60,316 nt of DNA, from NCBI GenBank assembly GCA_947476195.1, contig CANJPT010000012.1, positions 1-60,316 on the forward strand, given 5' to 3'. Below are positions 17,572 through 26,039 of this stretch, piece after piece. A model generated the notes under the pieces. It searched no databases and had not been told where the DNA came from. It saw only the letters and a list, made by a program, of their open reading frames with translations. Positions within the stretch are counted from its first letter, which is position 1; every line of letters begins with the position of its first letter. This stretch comes from Lewinellaceae bacterium. GTDB taxonomy: Bacteria; Bacteroidota; Bacteroidia; Chitinophagales; Saprospiraceae. Both the position numbers and the translations under genes were made by a program.

Positions 17572-18876
17572 TCAATACCGCTTTGGGTCAAACGATTCTA
17601 CCCCAATACTCGTAGCCTTCCCTCCGGCCATTTCAGACACCAATTTACCGGTAGCTGCAGCCATGCTCAGGCCAAGCATTGCATGCCCGGTTGCAATCAT
17701 CAGGTTCTCTGTTTTTTTGGCAAACCCGATATATGGCAGCCCATCGGCAGATAAGGGACGATATCCAAACCAGACCTTTTCCTGTATTTTTTCTTTTAGT
17801 TTTTTTAAATCAGCTAGTTCTTGGAATGCCGGATCATTGGCATATCCCGGAAAAAAACGCGGTACCGCTTCCAATATCCCCTGTACGCGCGGAAACAGGA
17901 TCTTGTCGTTCATTGCGCCGATTTCCATCGTGCTGCCGATACGCAGGCGTTTGGCCCAGGGTGTGATTGCTACTTTTGCTTCAAGTAAAATACAGGGATA
18001 GTGTAGTAGCTGATTTGGCACATCTACGGTCATGGAATAGCCTTTTCCAGGCATCATCGGAAGATATTCGCCCACCATTTTGGCTAAAGGCTGCGACCAG
18101 GAACCTGCTGCCAGGACGACGAGGTCTGGTTTAGTGATAGTCTCACTTATAGTGAGACTATCAGTCTTCCGATATCTGAGTGCTGAAATCATGCCCTTAT
18201 CCTTTTGAATGTCAACTACTTCGGCATTCCGAATAATTTTTACGCCACGTTTTTCCAGGTGATTGTAAAGCTGACGCATGAGCTCATTTGGGTACAACAT
18301 TGCATCGTCTTTGTACCAGGCTCCACCGCGTACATCGGGCGGAAGTTCGGGTTCCATCGCCTGGCATTGGGCGCGGTCGAGGATTTCGATCTGAAGCCCA
18401 AGTTCCCGACCCGTACGCACATTTTCGAGTTCACCTTTCTCGTATTTGGCAGTCTGGAAATAATTGATGCAGCCTTTGGGTTCGTATTCAAAATGCAATT
18501 CGCTGCTTGATTCCCACTGGGCGGTTAGGTCGCGGGAAAGAAGCAATAGTTCAGCCATGGGGCGTGCACTACGGGAGACATGGTCGGCGTTGCAGGCGCG
18601 TACGAATTTCATACCCCAGTCCATCAATCCCCAACTCAGCGCGGGTCTCACATAAAATGGGCTTTTTTGTTTGAACATCCACAAAATACCCTGACTAATG
18701 ACCCCTGGCTGTGCCAAAGGTGCGAAATGGGAGGGAGATAGATAGCCCATGTTGCCAAAAGAGCAGCCTTCTGAGCCGTCGCTACGATCAAGAATGCTTA
18801 CCTCCCAGCCTTCTTGTTGTAGGTAGTAAGCTGTGCTTAGACCAATGATGCCACCGCCGATGATGATTGCATTCAT
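17572..18876 (-). CDS. FAD-dependent D-amino-acid dehydrogenase-like oxidoreductase
   Basis: A 434-residue DAO-superfamily flavoprotein. The N-terminal Rossmann motif IIGGGIIGLSTAYYLQQEG binds FAD; GCSFGNMGYLSPSHFAPLA and the C-terminal GYRPLSADGLPYIG and GHAMLGLSMAAATG are typical of DadA and of D-hydroxyproline dehydrogenases. It should oxidatively deaminate a D-amino acid or D-imino acid and pass electrons to the respiratory chain. No alanine racemase or hydroxyproline genes adjoin it, so the substrate is open. It converges with panD (15 bp apart). Confidence 0.83.
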   Translation of the reverse strand: MNAIIIGGGIIGLSTAYYLQQEGWEVSILDRSDGSEGCSFGNMGYLSPSHFAPLAQPGVISQGILWMFKQKSPFYVRPALSWGLMDWGMKFVRACNADHVSRSARPMAELLLLSRDLTAQWESSSELHFEYEPKGCINYFQTAKYEKGELENVRTGRELGLQIEILDRAQCQAMEPELPPDVRGGAWYKDDAMLYPNELMRQLYNHLEKRGVKIIRNAEVVDIQKDKGMISALRYRKTDSLTISETITKPDLVVLAAGSWSQPLAKMVGEYLPMMPGKGYSMTVDVPNQLLHYPCILLEAKVAITPWAKRLRIGSTMEIGAMNDKILFPRVQGILEAVPRFFPGYANDPAFQELADLKKLKEKIQEKVWFGYRPLSADGLPYIGFAKKTENLMIATGHAMLGLSMAAATGKLVSEMAGGKATSIGVESFDPKRY

Positions 18877-18941
18877 ATTTATTGGTTTATTGATGATTGG
18901 TCAACCCGCAATCTAAATCTCCCCATCCACTAATCCACCAA

Positions 18942-20213
18942 TCACCTAACAATCAATTTTTCCCGCTCCGGCCCCGTTGAGATCATTTTGATTGGTACGC
19001 CAAGCATTTGCTCCAGTTCATCCAGATAAGCGCGGGCTTCAGAAGGCAGATTTTCAAAATTGCGTATATCGTCCAGGGAGGAATTCCAGCCTTTATAATT
19101 TTTAAACAGTGGCTTCACGTCGGTTTGACACAGGTCAAATGGCAGCTGAATGGTTGTTTTACCGCCATATTGATAATGCGTTGCGGCTGCGATCTCTTCA
19201 AAAATATTGAGCACATCGATCTTGGTCATACAGATCTCTGTAACGCCGTTGATGAGCATCGTGTAGCGCAATTGCGGAATATCGATCCATCCACAGCGCC
19301 GCGGCCGACCCGTGGTGGCTCCGAATTCCATACCCTCTTTGCGGAGCAGTTCGCCCGTTTCATTGTCAAGTTCGGTCGGGAAGGGCCCGCTGCCGACACG
19401 AGTACAATAGGCTTTTGTGATACCGATGACCCGTCCGATTTTCTGCGGAGCTACGCCCAGGCCTGTGCAAACGCCAGCGGTGACCGTATTGCTGGATGTT
19501 ACAAACGGGTAAGTGCCGAAATCAATGTCCAGCATACTCCCTTGAGCGCCTTCCGCAAGAATCTTTTTGCCATTCGAAAGGGCATCGTTCACGAAGTATT
19601 CGCTGTCTACCAAGGGCAATTTGCGCAAGGTTGCCAGGCTTTCAAACCAATCCTGTTCTGCGGTTTCGAGGTCGAAGTCTATCGGCGCATAAATTTTTAA
19701 TAGTTCTAAGTGCTTGGTTTTCAAGGCTTCGTATTGTTCGCGGAAATTAGGCGATTCTACATCCCCAATTCGAAGGCCATTGCGCCCGGTCTTATCCATA
19801 TAGGTCGGACCAATGCCTTTAAGTGTGGAGCCGATCTTGGCTTTTCCCTTGTGTGCTTCGCTGGCAGCGTCGAGCCAACGGTGCGTGGGCAGGATTAGGT
19901 GCGCTTTGCGTGAAACAAAAAGCCGCCGGCTAAAATCCACACCACTTTGTTCCAGATTCCGCAGTTCGCGCTGGAAGGTGACCGGATCCAGTACCACGCC
20001 GTTGCCGATGAGGTTATTTAGATTTTCTCGGAAGATCCCTGACGGGACTGTGTGCAACACATACTTGTTGCCACCGAATTTAAGGGTGTGGCCGGCATTG
20101 GGGCCGCCTTGGAAGCGGGCTACCATGTCGTAACCTGTGGCAAGATAATCCACAATTTTGCCTTTCCCTTCGTCGCCCCATTGGAGGCCCAGGATAACGT
20201 CTATTTTATGCAT
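18942..20213 (-). CDS. purA: Adenylosuccinate synthetase
   Basis: A 423-residue GTP-dependent ligase that joins IMP and aspartate in AMP synthesis. The N-terminal LGLQWGDEGKGKIVDYLA contains the phosphate-binding loop, and GGPNAGHT, GIGPTYMDK and TTGRPRRCGWID are diagnostic. The frame is open about 87 codons upstream to 20474, but that part lacks family similarity and overlaps the priA leader; ATG 20213 gives the standard length. It diverges from the priA unit, with 105 bp between. Confidence 0.96.
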   Translation of the reverse strand: MHKIDVILGLQWGDEGKGKIVDYLATGYDMVARFQGGPNAGHTLKFGGNKYVLHTVPSGIFRENLNNLIGNGVVLDPVTFQRELRNLEQSGVDFSRRLFVSRKAHLILPTHRWLDAASEAHKGKAKIGSTLKGIGPTYMDKTGRNGLRIGDVESPNFREQYEALKTKHLELLKIYAPIDFDLETAEQDWFESLATLRKLPLVDSEYFVNDALSNGKKILAEGAQGSMLDIDFGTYPFVTSSNTVTAGVCTGLGVAPQKIGRVIGITKAYCTRVGSGPFPTELDNETGELLRKEGMEFGATTGRPRRCGWIDIPQLRYTMLINGVTEICMTKIDVLNIFEEIAAATHYQYGGKTTIQLPFDLCQTDVKPLFKNYKGWNSSLDDIRNFENLPSEARAYLDELEQMLGVPIKMISTGPEREKLIVR

Positions 20214-20294
20214 AAAATCAGATTCGCTGCAAAAGTCGGCAAAAGCCAAAAGTTGGCGGCATCTATTTTTTATTAAACTCCAGATTTCATGTTT

Positions 20295-20302
20295 TATCTT
20301 TG
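20295..20302 (+). promoter_or_regulatory. -7 box of the HicB-like ORF/priA unit
   Basis: TATCTTTG fits TAnnTTTG, with a transcript start near 20309, about 10 nt before the small ORF. No well-placed -33 TTTG is seen. Confidence 0.5.
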
Positions 20303-20318
20303 TAAAAAAAAATCGGCT

Positions 20319-20465
20319 ATGAGCGCGCAAGCCCAAACTCAACACCAACCTCTTTTTTTTGTTAGCCAGGACTCCGATGGCGGCTATGTTGCTAAGGCTC
20401 CTAAATATGGGATTTATACTCAAGGAGAAACTTGGGAAGAACTCATGGAAATTCTTTTCGGATGA
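20319..20465 (+). CDS. HicB-like small protein, translationally coupled to priA
   Basis: A 48-codon ORF. Residues about 13-43 (FVSQDSDGGYVAKAPKYG, YTQGETWEELM) follow the pattern of HicB-like antitoxin domains, but the protein ends right after the helix start, so it is much shorter than typical members (70 or more residues). Its TGA at 20463-20465 overlaps the first ATG of priA as ATGA, and a -7 box sits 17 bp upstream; both argue that it is translated. No HicA toxin is present. It may be a truncated orphan kept because it couples translation into priA. Confidence 0.6.
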   Translation: MSAQAQTQHQPLFFVSQDSDGGYVAKAPKYGIYTQGETWEELMEILFG

Positions 20466-22939
20466 TGCTTCCAATCTACGCCGACATCATTCTTCCCCTG
20501 GCACTGCCCAAACGAACCTATACGTATTCGATTCCGGAGTCGATAGCCTCCCTCATGCAACCTGGAGTACGGGTAGAAGTCCAGTTTGGCCGTAGCAAAC
20601 GGTATAGTGGTCTTGTAGAGCGTGTCCATAATGTATCACCGGATTATCAGGTAAAGCCTATTCTTTCTGTGCTGGATGAGGTTACAGTGGTCACACCCCA
20701 ACAATTTAAGCTCTGGGATTGGATGGCAGACTACTATTGCTGTACCCTTGGAGAAGTGATGTCTGCTGCACTGCCGGGGCATTTAAAATTGACGAGTGAG
20801 ACGAAACTAGTATTCAATCTGGCCTTTGGCGACAATTTTTTTGACCTTGATGCAGATGAATACCTGATTGCCGAAGCACTTCAGATCCAGCAGGAGATTA
20901 TTGTAGAAGACGCGCGGAAAATCCTGAATAAAAAAACCGTATTCCCTGTTATTCAACGACTTTTAAATAAAGGCGTGATGTTCCTTCGGGAGGATTTGCA
21001 GGAAAAATTCAAGCCCCGGAAGGTCAGTGCGATACGCCTTGCTGAGCCATTTCGAACGCAACCTGATTTGTTGCGTGAAGTATTTGCTGAACTGAGCGGT
21101 AAAGAGCGGCAGGTAGAGATTCTCATGGCTTTTCTGGCCCTCGAAAAACGCCATCCCTTTGTACTCAAACAGGATGTGCTCAGTAAAGCGGATGTTTCAG
21201 AAAGCTCGCTCAATACGGTGGTAAAAAAAGGAATCCTCGAAAAATACGACCGTGAAGTGAGCCGGCTCAGTGGATATGAAGATGAATTGGTAGAAGCGGA
21301 TGAGTTGAGTACGCAGCAGGTTCGGGCTATAGAAGAAATCCGAAGCCTCGTGGGCTTTAAAAACCTGTCAGGTTTAAAAGGAAAAAACGTTGTCCTCCTG
21401 TACGGGGTAACCGGCAGCGGAAAAACCCGCGTGTACGTAGAGCTCATGCGCGAGGTGATGAAACAAGGCGGACAAGTGCTGTATCTCCTGCCTGAAATTG
21501 CCCTCACGACCCAGATCATCAATCGTTTGCAAAAGGTTTTTGGGAATGAAGTGGCCGTGTATCATTCCAAAATAAACACCCAGGAACGGGTGGAAGTCTG
21601 GAAATCAGCCGCTGCCGGCAAACCCATTATACTTGCCGCCCGGAGTGGCCTTTTTCTGCCGTTTCAAAATCTGCAACTGGTTATTGTGGACGAAGAACAC
21701 GATTCGTCTTTTAAGCAATACGACCCGGCTCCGCGCTACCATGCCAGGGATACGGCCATTTTTTTGGCCAATCTATATGGAGCCCAAACCCTGCTTGGCA
21801 CGGCTACGCCCTCCCTGGAAACCTGGCATAATGCCCAAACAGGCAAGTTCGGATTGGTGGAAATGCCCGAGCGTTTTGGAGGATTAGAATTGCCCTCCAT
21901 GGAGACGATCGATCTCCGCGAACAAATGAAAAACCGCCAGATGCAGAGCATTTTTTCCACGCCGTTGCTGGAAAACCTGCAAAAGGCCCTGGATAATGGC
22001 GAACAGGCGATTCTTTTCCAAAACCGCCGGGGGTACGCCCCCATGCTCGAATGCGAGGTCTGTGGCTGGAATGCCATGTGCCGACACTGTGATGTGAGCC
22101 TTACCTACCATAAACATACAGACCGCCTGCGTTGCCACTATTGCGGCTATGTGCAGGAGCCGGCCAAAATCTGCCCCGCCTGTGGTTCAGGCAAGATCAC
22201 CTTCAAAGGATTCGGCACCGAAAAAATCGAAGACGAACTCAAGATCTTCCTGCCCACTGCCCGAATCGGACGTATGGATCTGGATACCGCGGGCACTAAA
22301 AGTAACCTCACCGCCCTGCTCAATGATTTTGAAGAACGCCGTCTGGATATTTTGGTGGGTACTCAGATGGTAACCAAAGGGCTTGATTTTGATAATGTTG
22401 CGCTGGTAGGTGTTTTGGGCGCGGATGCGCTTACTAAGTTCCCGGACTTCAGGGCAGGGGAGCGGGCCTTTCAACTATTGACCCAGGTTTCCGGACGCGC
22501 CGGACGTAAGCATAAGCGTGGAAATGTGCTGATTCAAGCCTTTGATCCCAAGCATCCCGTGGTACAGGAAGTGTTGCAGAGCGACTTTTTGGGCTTTGTT
22601 GATCGGGAGTTGAAAGAACGGCTGGAGTTCAAATATCCGCCTTTTACCCGCTTAATTAACCTCGAATTGCGGCATAAAGAGCCCAGGATTGTAAATGAAG
22701 CCGCGGTATTTTATGCCAAAGCACTTCGGGCCAAGCTCGGCGATCGTGTGCTGGGTCCTGTGATCCCCAACATTGCCCGGATTCGAAACTATTTTGGGCA
22801 GAACATCATGCTGAAACTCGAAAAATCAGGGCCGGTCTTATTGGGGGCAAAGGCTTTGATCCGGCATACTACAGAGGTTATGTTGGGTAGACCGGGATTG
22901 AGTCAGGTGCAGGTGGCGGTGGATGTGGATCCGGTGTGA
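20462..22939 (+). CDS. priA: Primosomal protein N', replication restart helicase
   Basis: A 3'-5' superfamily 2 helicase of about 825 residues that recognises stalled forks and reloads the replisome. The N-terminal DNA-binding domain begins PIYADIILPLALPK. Helicase motif I is GVTGSGKT, motif II DEEHDSSFKQYDPAPRYHARD; the zinc-binding region has paired cysteines in CEVC, CRHC, CHYC and CPAC. Motif V/VI is seen as VGTQMVTKGLDF and QVSGRAGRK. Either of two adjacent ATGs (20462, 20465) can start the protein; the first overlaps the stop of the preceding small ORF. The upstream extension to 20432 is unlikely. Confidence 0.95.
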   Translation: MMLPIYADIILPLALPKRTYTYSIPESIASLMQPGVRVEVQFGRSKRYSGLVERVHNVSPDYQVKPILSVLDEVTVVTPQQFKLWDWMADYYCCTLGEVMSAALPGHLKLTSETKLVFNLAFGDNFFDLDADEYLIAEALQIQQEIIVEDARKILNKKTVFPVIQRLLNKGVMFLREDLQEKFKPRKVSAIRLAEPFRTQPDLLREVFAELSGKERQVEILMAFLALEKRHPFVLKQDVLSKADVSESSLNTVVKKGILEKYDREVSRLSGYEDELVEADELSTQQVRAIEEIRSLVGFKNLSGLKGKNVVLLYGVTGSGKTRVYVELMREVMKQGGQVLYLLPEIALTTQIINRLQKVFGNEVAVYHSKINTQERVEVWKSAAAGKPIILAARSGLFLPFQNLQLVIVDEEHDSSFKQYDPAPRYHARDTAIFLANLYGAQTLLGTATPSLETWHNAQTGKFGLVEMPERFGGLELPSMETIDLREQMKNRQMQSIFSTPLLENLQKALDNGEQAILFQNRRGYAPMLECEVCGWNAMCRHCDVSLTYHKHTDRLRCHYCGYVQEPAKICPACGSGKITFKGFGTEKIEDELKIFLPTARIGRMDLDTAGTKSNLTALLNDFEERRLDILVGTQMVTKGLDFDNVALVGVLGADALTKFPDFRAGERAFQLLTQVSGRAGRKHKRGNVLIQAFDPKHPVVQEVLQSDFLGFVDRELKERLEFKYPPFTRLINLELRHKEPRIVNEAAVFYAKALRAKLGDRVLGPVIPNIARIRNYFGQNIMLKLEKSGPVLLGAKALIRHTTEVMLGRPGLSQVQVAVDVDPV

Positions 22940-22944
22940 GGGGG

Positions 22945-22990
22945 ATGAATTAGGATTTTCTTGATTTTTTAAGGATTTGAAAGATTTTTG
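22945..22990 (+). repeat. Direct repeat left of the GxxExxY gene
   Basis: Begins ATGAATTAGGATTTTCTTGA and continues AAGGATTTGAAAGATTT. A near copy (about 33 of 36 positions) lies at 23548-23585 on the other side of the gene, and an inverted relative at 23604-23645. Confidence 0.7.
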
Positions 22991-22993
22991 AGT

Positions 22994-23001
22994 TAACTTT
23001 G
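22994..23001 (+). promoter_or_regulatory. -7 box of the GxxExxY gene
   Basis: TAACTTTG fits TAnnTTTG, 41 bp before the start codon and directly after the left flanking repeat. Confidence 0.45.
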
Positions 23002-23041
23002 AAAACAGAAGGATTCAAAACAACTCAAAACTAACCAAATC

Positions 23042-23551
23042 ATGGAAAAAGGTGATCTCACTTACCGGATTAATGGCTGCGCTATTACAGTACACAACAA
23101 ACTCAAACGCGGCTTCATGGAATATGTCTATTGCCGCGCTTTGGCGATTGAATTGAAGCGGGAAGGCATTCAATTTGAACGAGAAGTTTGGCTTCCTATT
23201 CATTACGACAATTTGAAGATTGCCTGGAGACGCTGTGATTTTTATTGCCAGCAAGCAGTGGTCGTAGAAATAAAAGCAAAGGCAATTTTGGCAAATGAAG
23301 ACATTGTTCAAGCCATCAATACCCTCGAAAGGCTCAACGTAAAAGATGGGCTTCTTATTAATTTTGGGGCGGATAGCCTCCAGTATAAGCACATTTTCAA
23401 CAACAAATATCGATCGGAAACGGAGTTTCAAAACATCACTTCAGAACAAGTTGGGGAATCGGATGAGGATACGTTTGAATCAAGGCATTACCTCCCCAGT
23501 TGGCTTGTCGAAAAGATACAACGGGATAAATTGAGGGGGCAAAAAGTATGA
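23042..23551 (+). CDS. GxxExxY family protein
   Basis: A 169-residue protein of the GxxExxY family, named for a motif present here as GFMEYVY (residues about 22-28). The fold is restriction-nuclease-like in my understanding: a PD-(D/E)xK-type core would be RRCDFYCQQAVVVEIKAKA, with D, E and K visible. Function is not established; such genes are scattered singly in many genomes and often sit among short repeats. Here it is bounded by direct repeats (22945-22990, 23548-23585), begins one -7 box after the left repeat, and its stop codon lies inside the right one. It converges with yhhN. Confidence 0.8.
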   Translation: MEKGDLTYRINGCAITVHNKLKRGFMEYVYCRALAIELKREGIQFEREVWLPIHYDNLKIAWRRCDFYCQQAVVVEIKAKAILANEDIVQAINTLERLNVKDGLLINFGADSLQYKHIFNNKYRSETEFQNITSEQVGESDEDTFESRHYLPSWLVEKIQRDKLRGQKV

Positions 23552-23585
23552 ATTAGGGTTTTCTTGATTTTTAAAGATTTGATTG
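23548..23585 (+). repeat. Direct repeat right of the GxxExxY gene
   Basis: Begins ATGAATTAGGGTTTTCTTGA and matches 22945-22990 closely. The gene's TGA stop (23549-23551) is formed by the first bases of the repeat. Confidence 0.7.
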
Positions 23586-23603
23586 ACACAGTTTTCTGAA
23601 CAC

Positions 23604-23645
23604 TCTCAAGAAAATCAATCCTTCAAATCCTTCAAATCCTTCTCC
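23604..23645 (-). repeat. Inverted relative of the flanking repeat, entering yhhN
   Basis: On the minus strand it reads AAGGATTTGAAGGATTTGAA followed by GGATTGATTTTCTTGA. It supplies the stop codon and last residues (KDLKDLKD) of the YhhN protein. TCAAGAAAA here can pair with TTTTCTTGA of 23548-23585, making a hairpin between the convergent genes. Confidence 0.6.
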
Positions 23646-24328
23646 CATCCTAATAAATCCTGCTTCATAACCCTTAACACCCCCAATACCAACAAAAACT
23701 GTCCCCCAATATAAGTCCCCATGATAACCAGTCGTTCTCCATCAAATGGCTGCCCAAATTTAGCCACCGCAAGGGAACTGTCTGAGATCAAAAACAACAT
23801 CGCTCCTGCCAGCAAGGCCCAAAATGCAGAGTCCGCTATTTTTTCTTTCAAATTTACGACACTTAAGGCCATCACGCTGATGACGCATGCATAGGCTGCA
23901 ACAGGGACTTTCATGCCTTCCGGTATACCTTTCCAAAGGAAGATCAGGAGGCAGACAGGGAACGCCACAAACGGGGTCGCCCACCAGGGTTTTTGACTTA
24001 AAAAACCGTTTTTGAAACTTGTAATGGAGGAAAATGCGCTGATATACAACACATGAGCCAGCAAAAAGTCTCCCAGGCCCAGTAGGAAAAATAATGGACT
24101 GGAAAACATCAGAAGCACATCGCCCAGCATTGAAAATAGCAAGGCACCCAAAAGAGCCTTTCTAAGAAAAGAATGCTCGCTTTGCCGACTTGAGGTGAAT
24201 AACCACACCGCCAATAAAGGCATGAGCAATGGTTTAGTGCTGAAAACCAAGGTGTTATTCGCAAGTGCACTGCCCAGCAGATCTAGCAGGGCGACCGCGA
24301 AAAAGGCCAGGCGCGGGAGGTTTTTCAT
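23615..24328 (-). CDS. YhhN/TMEM86 family membrane protein (lysoplasmalogenase-like)
   Basis: A 237-residue polytopic membrane protein with about eight helices and the family features STKPLLMPLLAVW (helix 2 region) and a Asp in LLFSMLGDVLLMF. Characterised relatives hydrolyse the vinyl-ether bond of lysoplasmalogens; the bacterial role is otherwise unclear. The final KDLKDLKD is encoded by intergenic repeat sequence, so the C-terminus looks recently altered. ATG 24328 overlaps the HIT gene stop by four bases (ATGA), and both follow the 3-hydroxyacyl-CoA dehydrogenase gene in one operon. Confidence 0.83.
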   Translation of the reverse strand: MKNLPRLAFFAVALLDLLGSALANNTLVFSTKPLLMPLLAVWLFTSSRQSEHSFLRKALLGALLFSMLGDVLLMFSSPLFFLLGLGDFLLAHVLYISAFSSITSFKNGFLSQKPWWATPFVAFPVCLLIFLWKGIPEGMKVPVAAYACVISVMALSVVNLKEKIADSAFWALLAGAMLFLISDSSLAVAKFGQPFDGERLVIMGTYIGGQFLLVLGVLRVMKQDLLGWEKDLKDLKD

Positions 24329-24726
24329 AATTCTAACGCTGCAGTGATCTTAGCCGCCAGATCGCTCATCTCTTCTGCGGAAAGATGCACTTTCGCCTGG
24401 CCGCTGAATGTCACATCTGCCATGCTATTGAATGGAAGCAGATGCACGTGGGTATGTCGTACCTCATCTCCAATGACCACGATGCATACGCGCTTACAGG
24501 GTACGGCCTTTTTTACGCCCTTGGCCACAAGCTTGGCAAAAAGCCAGAGTCCAGCGTATAACTCGTCTTCCACATCAAAAATGTAATCTATCTCTTGCTT
24601 GGTGATGCAGAGGGTATGTCCGTAAGTCTGTGGGCGTACATCCAGAAAAGCCAGATAATTTTCAGTCTCGGCTATCTTGTGACAAGGTATTTCGCCCGTT
24701 ACGATTTTAGTGAAGATGGAAGCCAT
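24325..24726 (-). CDS. HIT family nucleotide hydrolase
   Basis: A 133-residue histidine-triad protein, likely a purine nucleoside phosphoramidase or dinucleotide hydrolase (Hint branch). The triad is HTHVHLLPF at about residues 97-105, and the N-terminal SIFTKIVTGEIPCHKIAE is characteristic of bacterial Hint-like proteins. It lies 39 bp after the 3-hydroxyacyl-CoA dehydrogenase gene and overlaps yhhN by ATGA, so the three are very probably cotranscribed, although no shared pathway is obvious. Confidence 0.9.
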   Translation of the reverse strand: MASIFTKIVTGEIPCHKIAETENYLAFLDVRPQTYGHTLCITKQEIDYIFDVEDELYAGLWLFAKLVAKGVKKAVPCKRVCIVVIGDEVRHTHVHLLPFNSMADVTFSGQAKVHLSAEEMSDLAAKITAALEL

Positions 24727-24765
24727 ATGTTAATCTGATTAATGTGTTTGGAATGTGGTCATTTT

Positions 24766-25923
24766 TTAAAAAAAACGCTTCTGGTTGCGGCTCATTTTTC
24801 GAAGGAGCGGACTGCAACGATAACGGTCTTCCAGGTATTCAACATAGAGTGAATCGAGCTTTTCCACTACCTTTTGAATGCCTATTTCATCAGCCCAACT
24901 GAGCAGGCCTTTGGGATAGTTTACGCCTTGTGTCATAGCAAGTTCAATATCTTCCCGGCTGGCTACGCGGAGGTAAAGGGCGTCAGCTGCCTCATTGATT
25001 AGCATAGAGAGTATCCTGGTGGCAATTTCGTGGCCTAATGCTTCGTCTTTGGTGGGCTCTGGAAGTGTGGCACCGTTGCGGTAATCGTAAAAACCTCGCC
25101 CGCTCTTCCTTCCAAAGTAGTGCGCTTCAACCAGTCGTTTCTGGGTGAATGACGGTTTGTAACGCGGATCAAAGAAGAAGTTGGAAAAGACCACCTCTGT
25201 TACGGCGTAGTTGATGTCGTTGCCAATGAAATCCATCAATTCAAAAGGCCCCATGCGGAATCCGCAGATTTCGCGCATTGCCCAATCGATGGTAGCCTCA
25301 TCGGCAATACCCTCATCAAAAATCCGCAATGCCTCGCCATAGTATGGCCGGGCTACGCGGTTGACAATGAATCCCGGGGTGTCTTTCGCCACCACAGTGG
25401 TTTTACCCCAGCCATCGATCAGCTTTTTACCACGTTCGACCACCTCAGGATCTGTCTGCAATCCAGGGATGATTTCCACGAGTCGCATGAGCGGTGCCGG
25501 GTTGAAAAAATGCACGCCGAGGATACGTTCCGGGTGCTTGAGTGGCGCACCCATTGCCGAAATAGAAAGCGAGGAGGTATTGCTGGCAAGAATGGTTCCT
25601 TTATCTACGATCGCCTCCATACTTCTAAAGGCGATCTGCTTCTGTTCAATGTCCTCCACAATAGCTTCTATAACAATGGAGCAGTTCCGGAACTCACTCA
25701 TGTGGTCAGTGAATTTTAGGCGACTAAACAATGCATAGGATTCTGCATCGGTCATTTTACCCTTTTCCACCAATGTTTTAAGGGTGGCTTGTACGTTGCG
25801 ACTTGCTTTTGAAAGCGCGATAATCAGGTTATCGCAGATCACTACATTGTGCCCTGAGGCTGCCGCTACCTGTGCTATTCCGCTCCCCATTGCGCCTGCG
25901 CCTAAAATGCCTATTGTGTCCAT
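24766..25923 (-). CDS. 3-Hydroxyacyl-CoA dehydrogenase
   Basis: A 385-residue NAD-dependent enzyme oxidising 3-hydroxyacyl-CoA in beta-oxidation, or reducing acetoacetyl-CoA. The N-terminal Rossmann motif is IGILGAGAMGSGIAQVAAAS; the catalytic-type His is in GVHFFNPAP and the Asn in TPGFIVNRVARPYYGEA. After the first C-terminal domain (about 186-282, with YGRKSGRGFYDY-like FGRKSGRGFYDY) there is a second one (about 295-385), as in PaaC-like proteins. It is the first gene of a three-gene operon. Acetoacetyl-CoA synthetase at 30.5-32.5 kb could be metabolically linked. Confidence 0.9.
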   Translation of the reverse strand: MDTIGILGAGAMGSGIAQVAAASGHNVVICDNLIIALSKASRNVQATLKTLVEKGKMTDAESYALFSRLKFTDHMSEFRNCSIVIEAIVEDIEQKQIAFRSMEAIVDKGTILASNTSSLSISAMGAPLKHPERILGVHFFNPAPLMRLVEIIPGLQTDPEVVERGKKLIDGWGKTTVVAKDTPGFIVNRVARPYYGEALRIFDEGIADEATIDWAMREICGFRMGPFELMDFIGNDINYAVTEVVFSNFFFDPRYKPSFTQKRLVEAHYFGRKSGRGFYDYRNGATLPEPTKDEALGHEIATRILSMLINEAADALYLRVASREDIELAMTQGVNYPKGLLSWADEIGIQKVVEKLDSLYVEYLEDRYRCSPLLRKMSRNQKRFF

Positions 25924-26013
25924 TACATTTATGTATTTAGCTGTCCCATAAAGTTTGAGGGCGCAAACTTACAAACCCTCTAATCCTCCGTATCTTTTTT
26001 GAAGGTTTATCCT

Positions 26014-26021
26014 TACCTTTG
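26014..26021 (+). promoter_or_regulatory. -7 box of the Cys-rich protein gene
   Basis: TACCTTTG fits TAnnTTTG; transcription would begin near 26028, which rules out the upstream TTG at 26019 and supports ATG 26040. Confidence 0.5.
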
Positions 26022-26039
26022 TCTAAGTTTTTGGATGAA

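Noticed and set aside
20214-20474. 87-codon N-terminal extension of purA
   Set aside because: PurA homologues begin at the MHKIDVILG-like start (20213); the extension has no family similarity and overlaps the promoter and ORF of the divergent priA unit.
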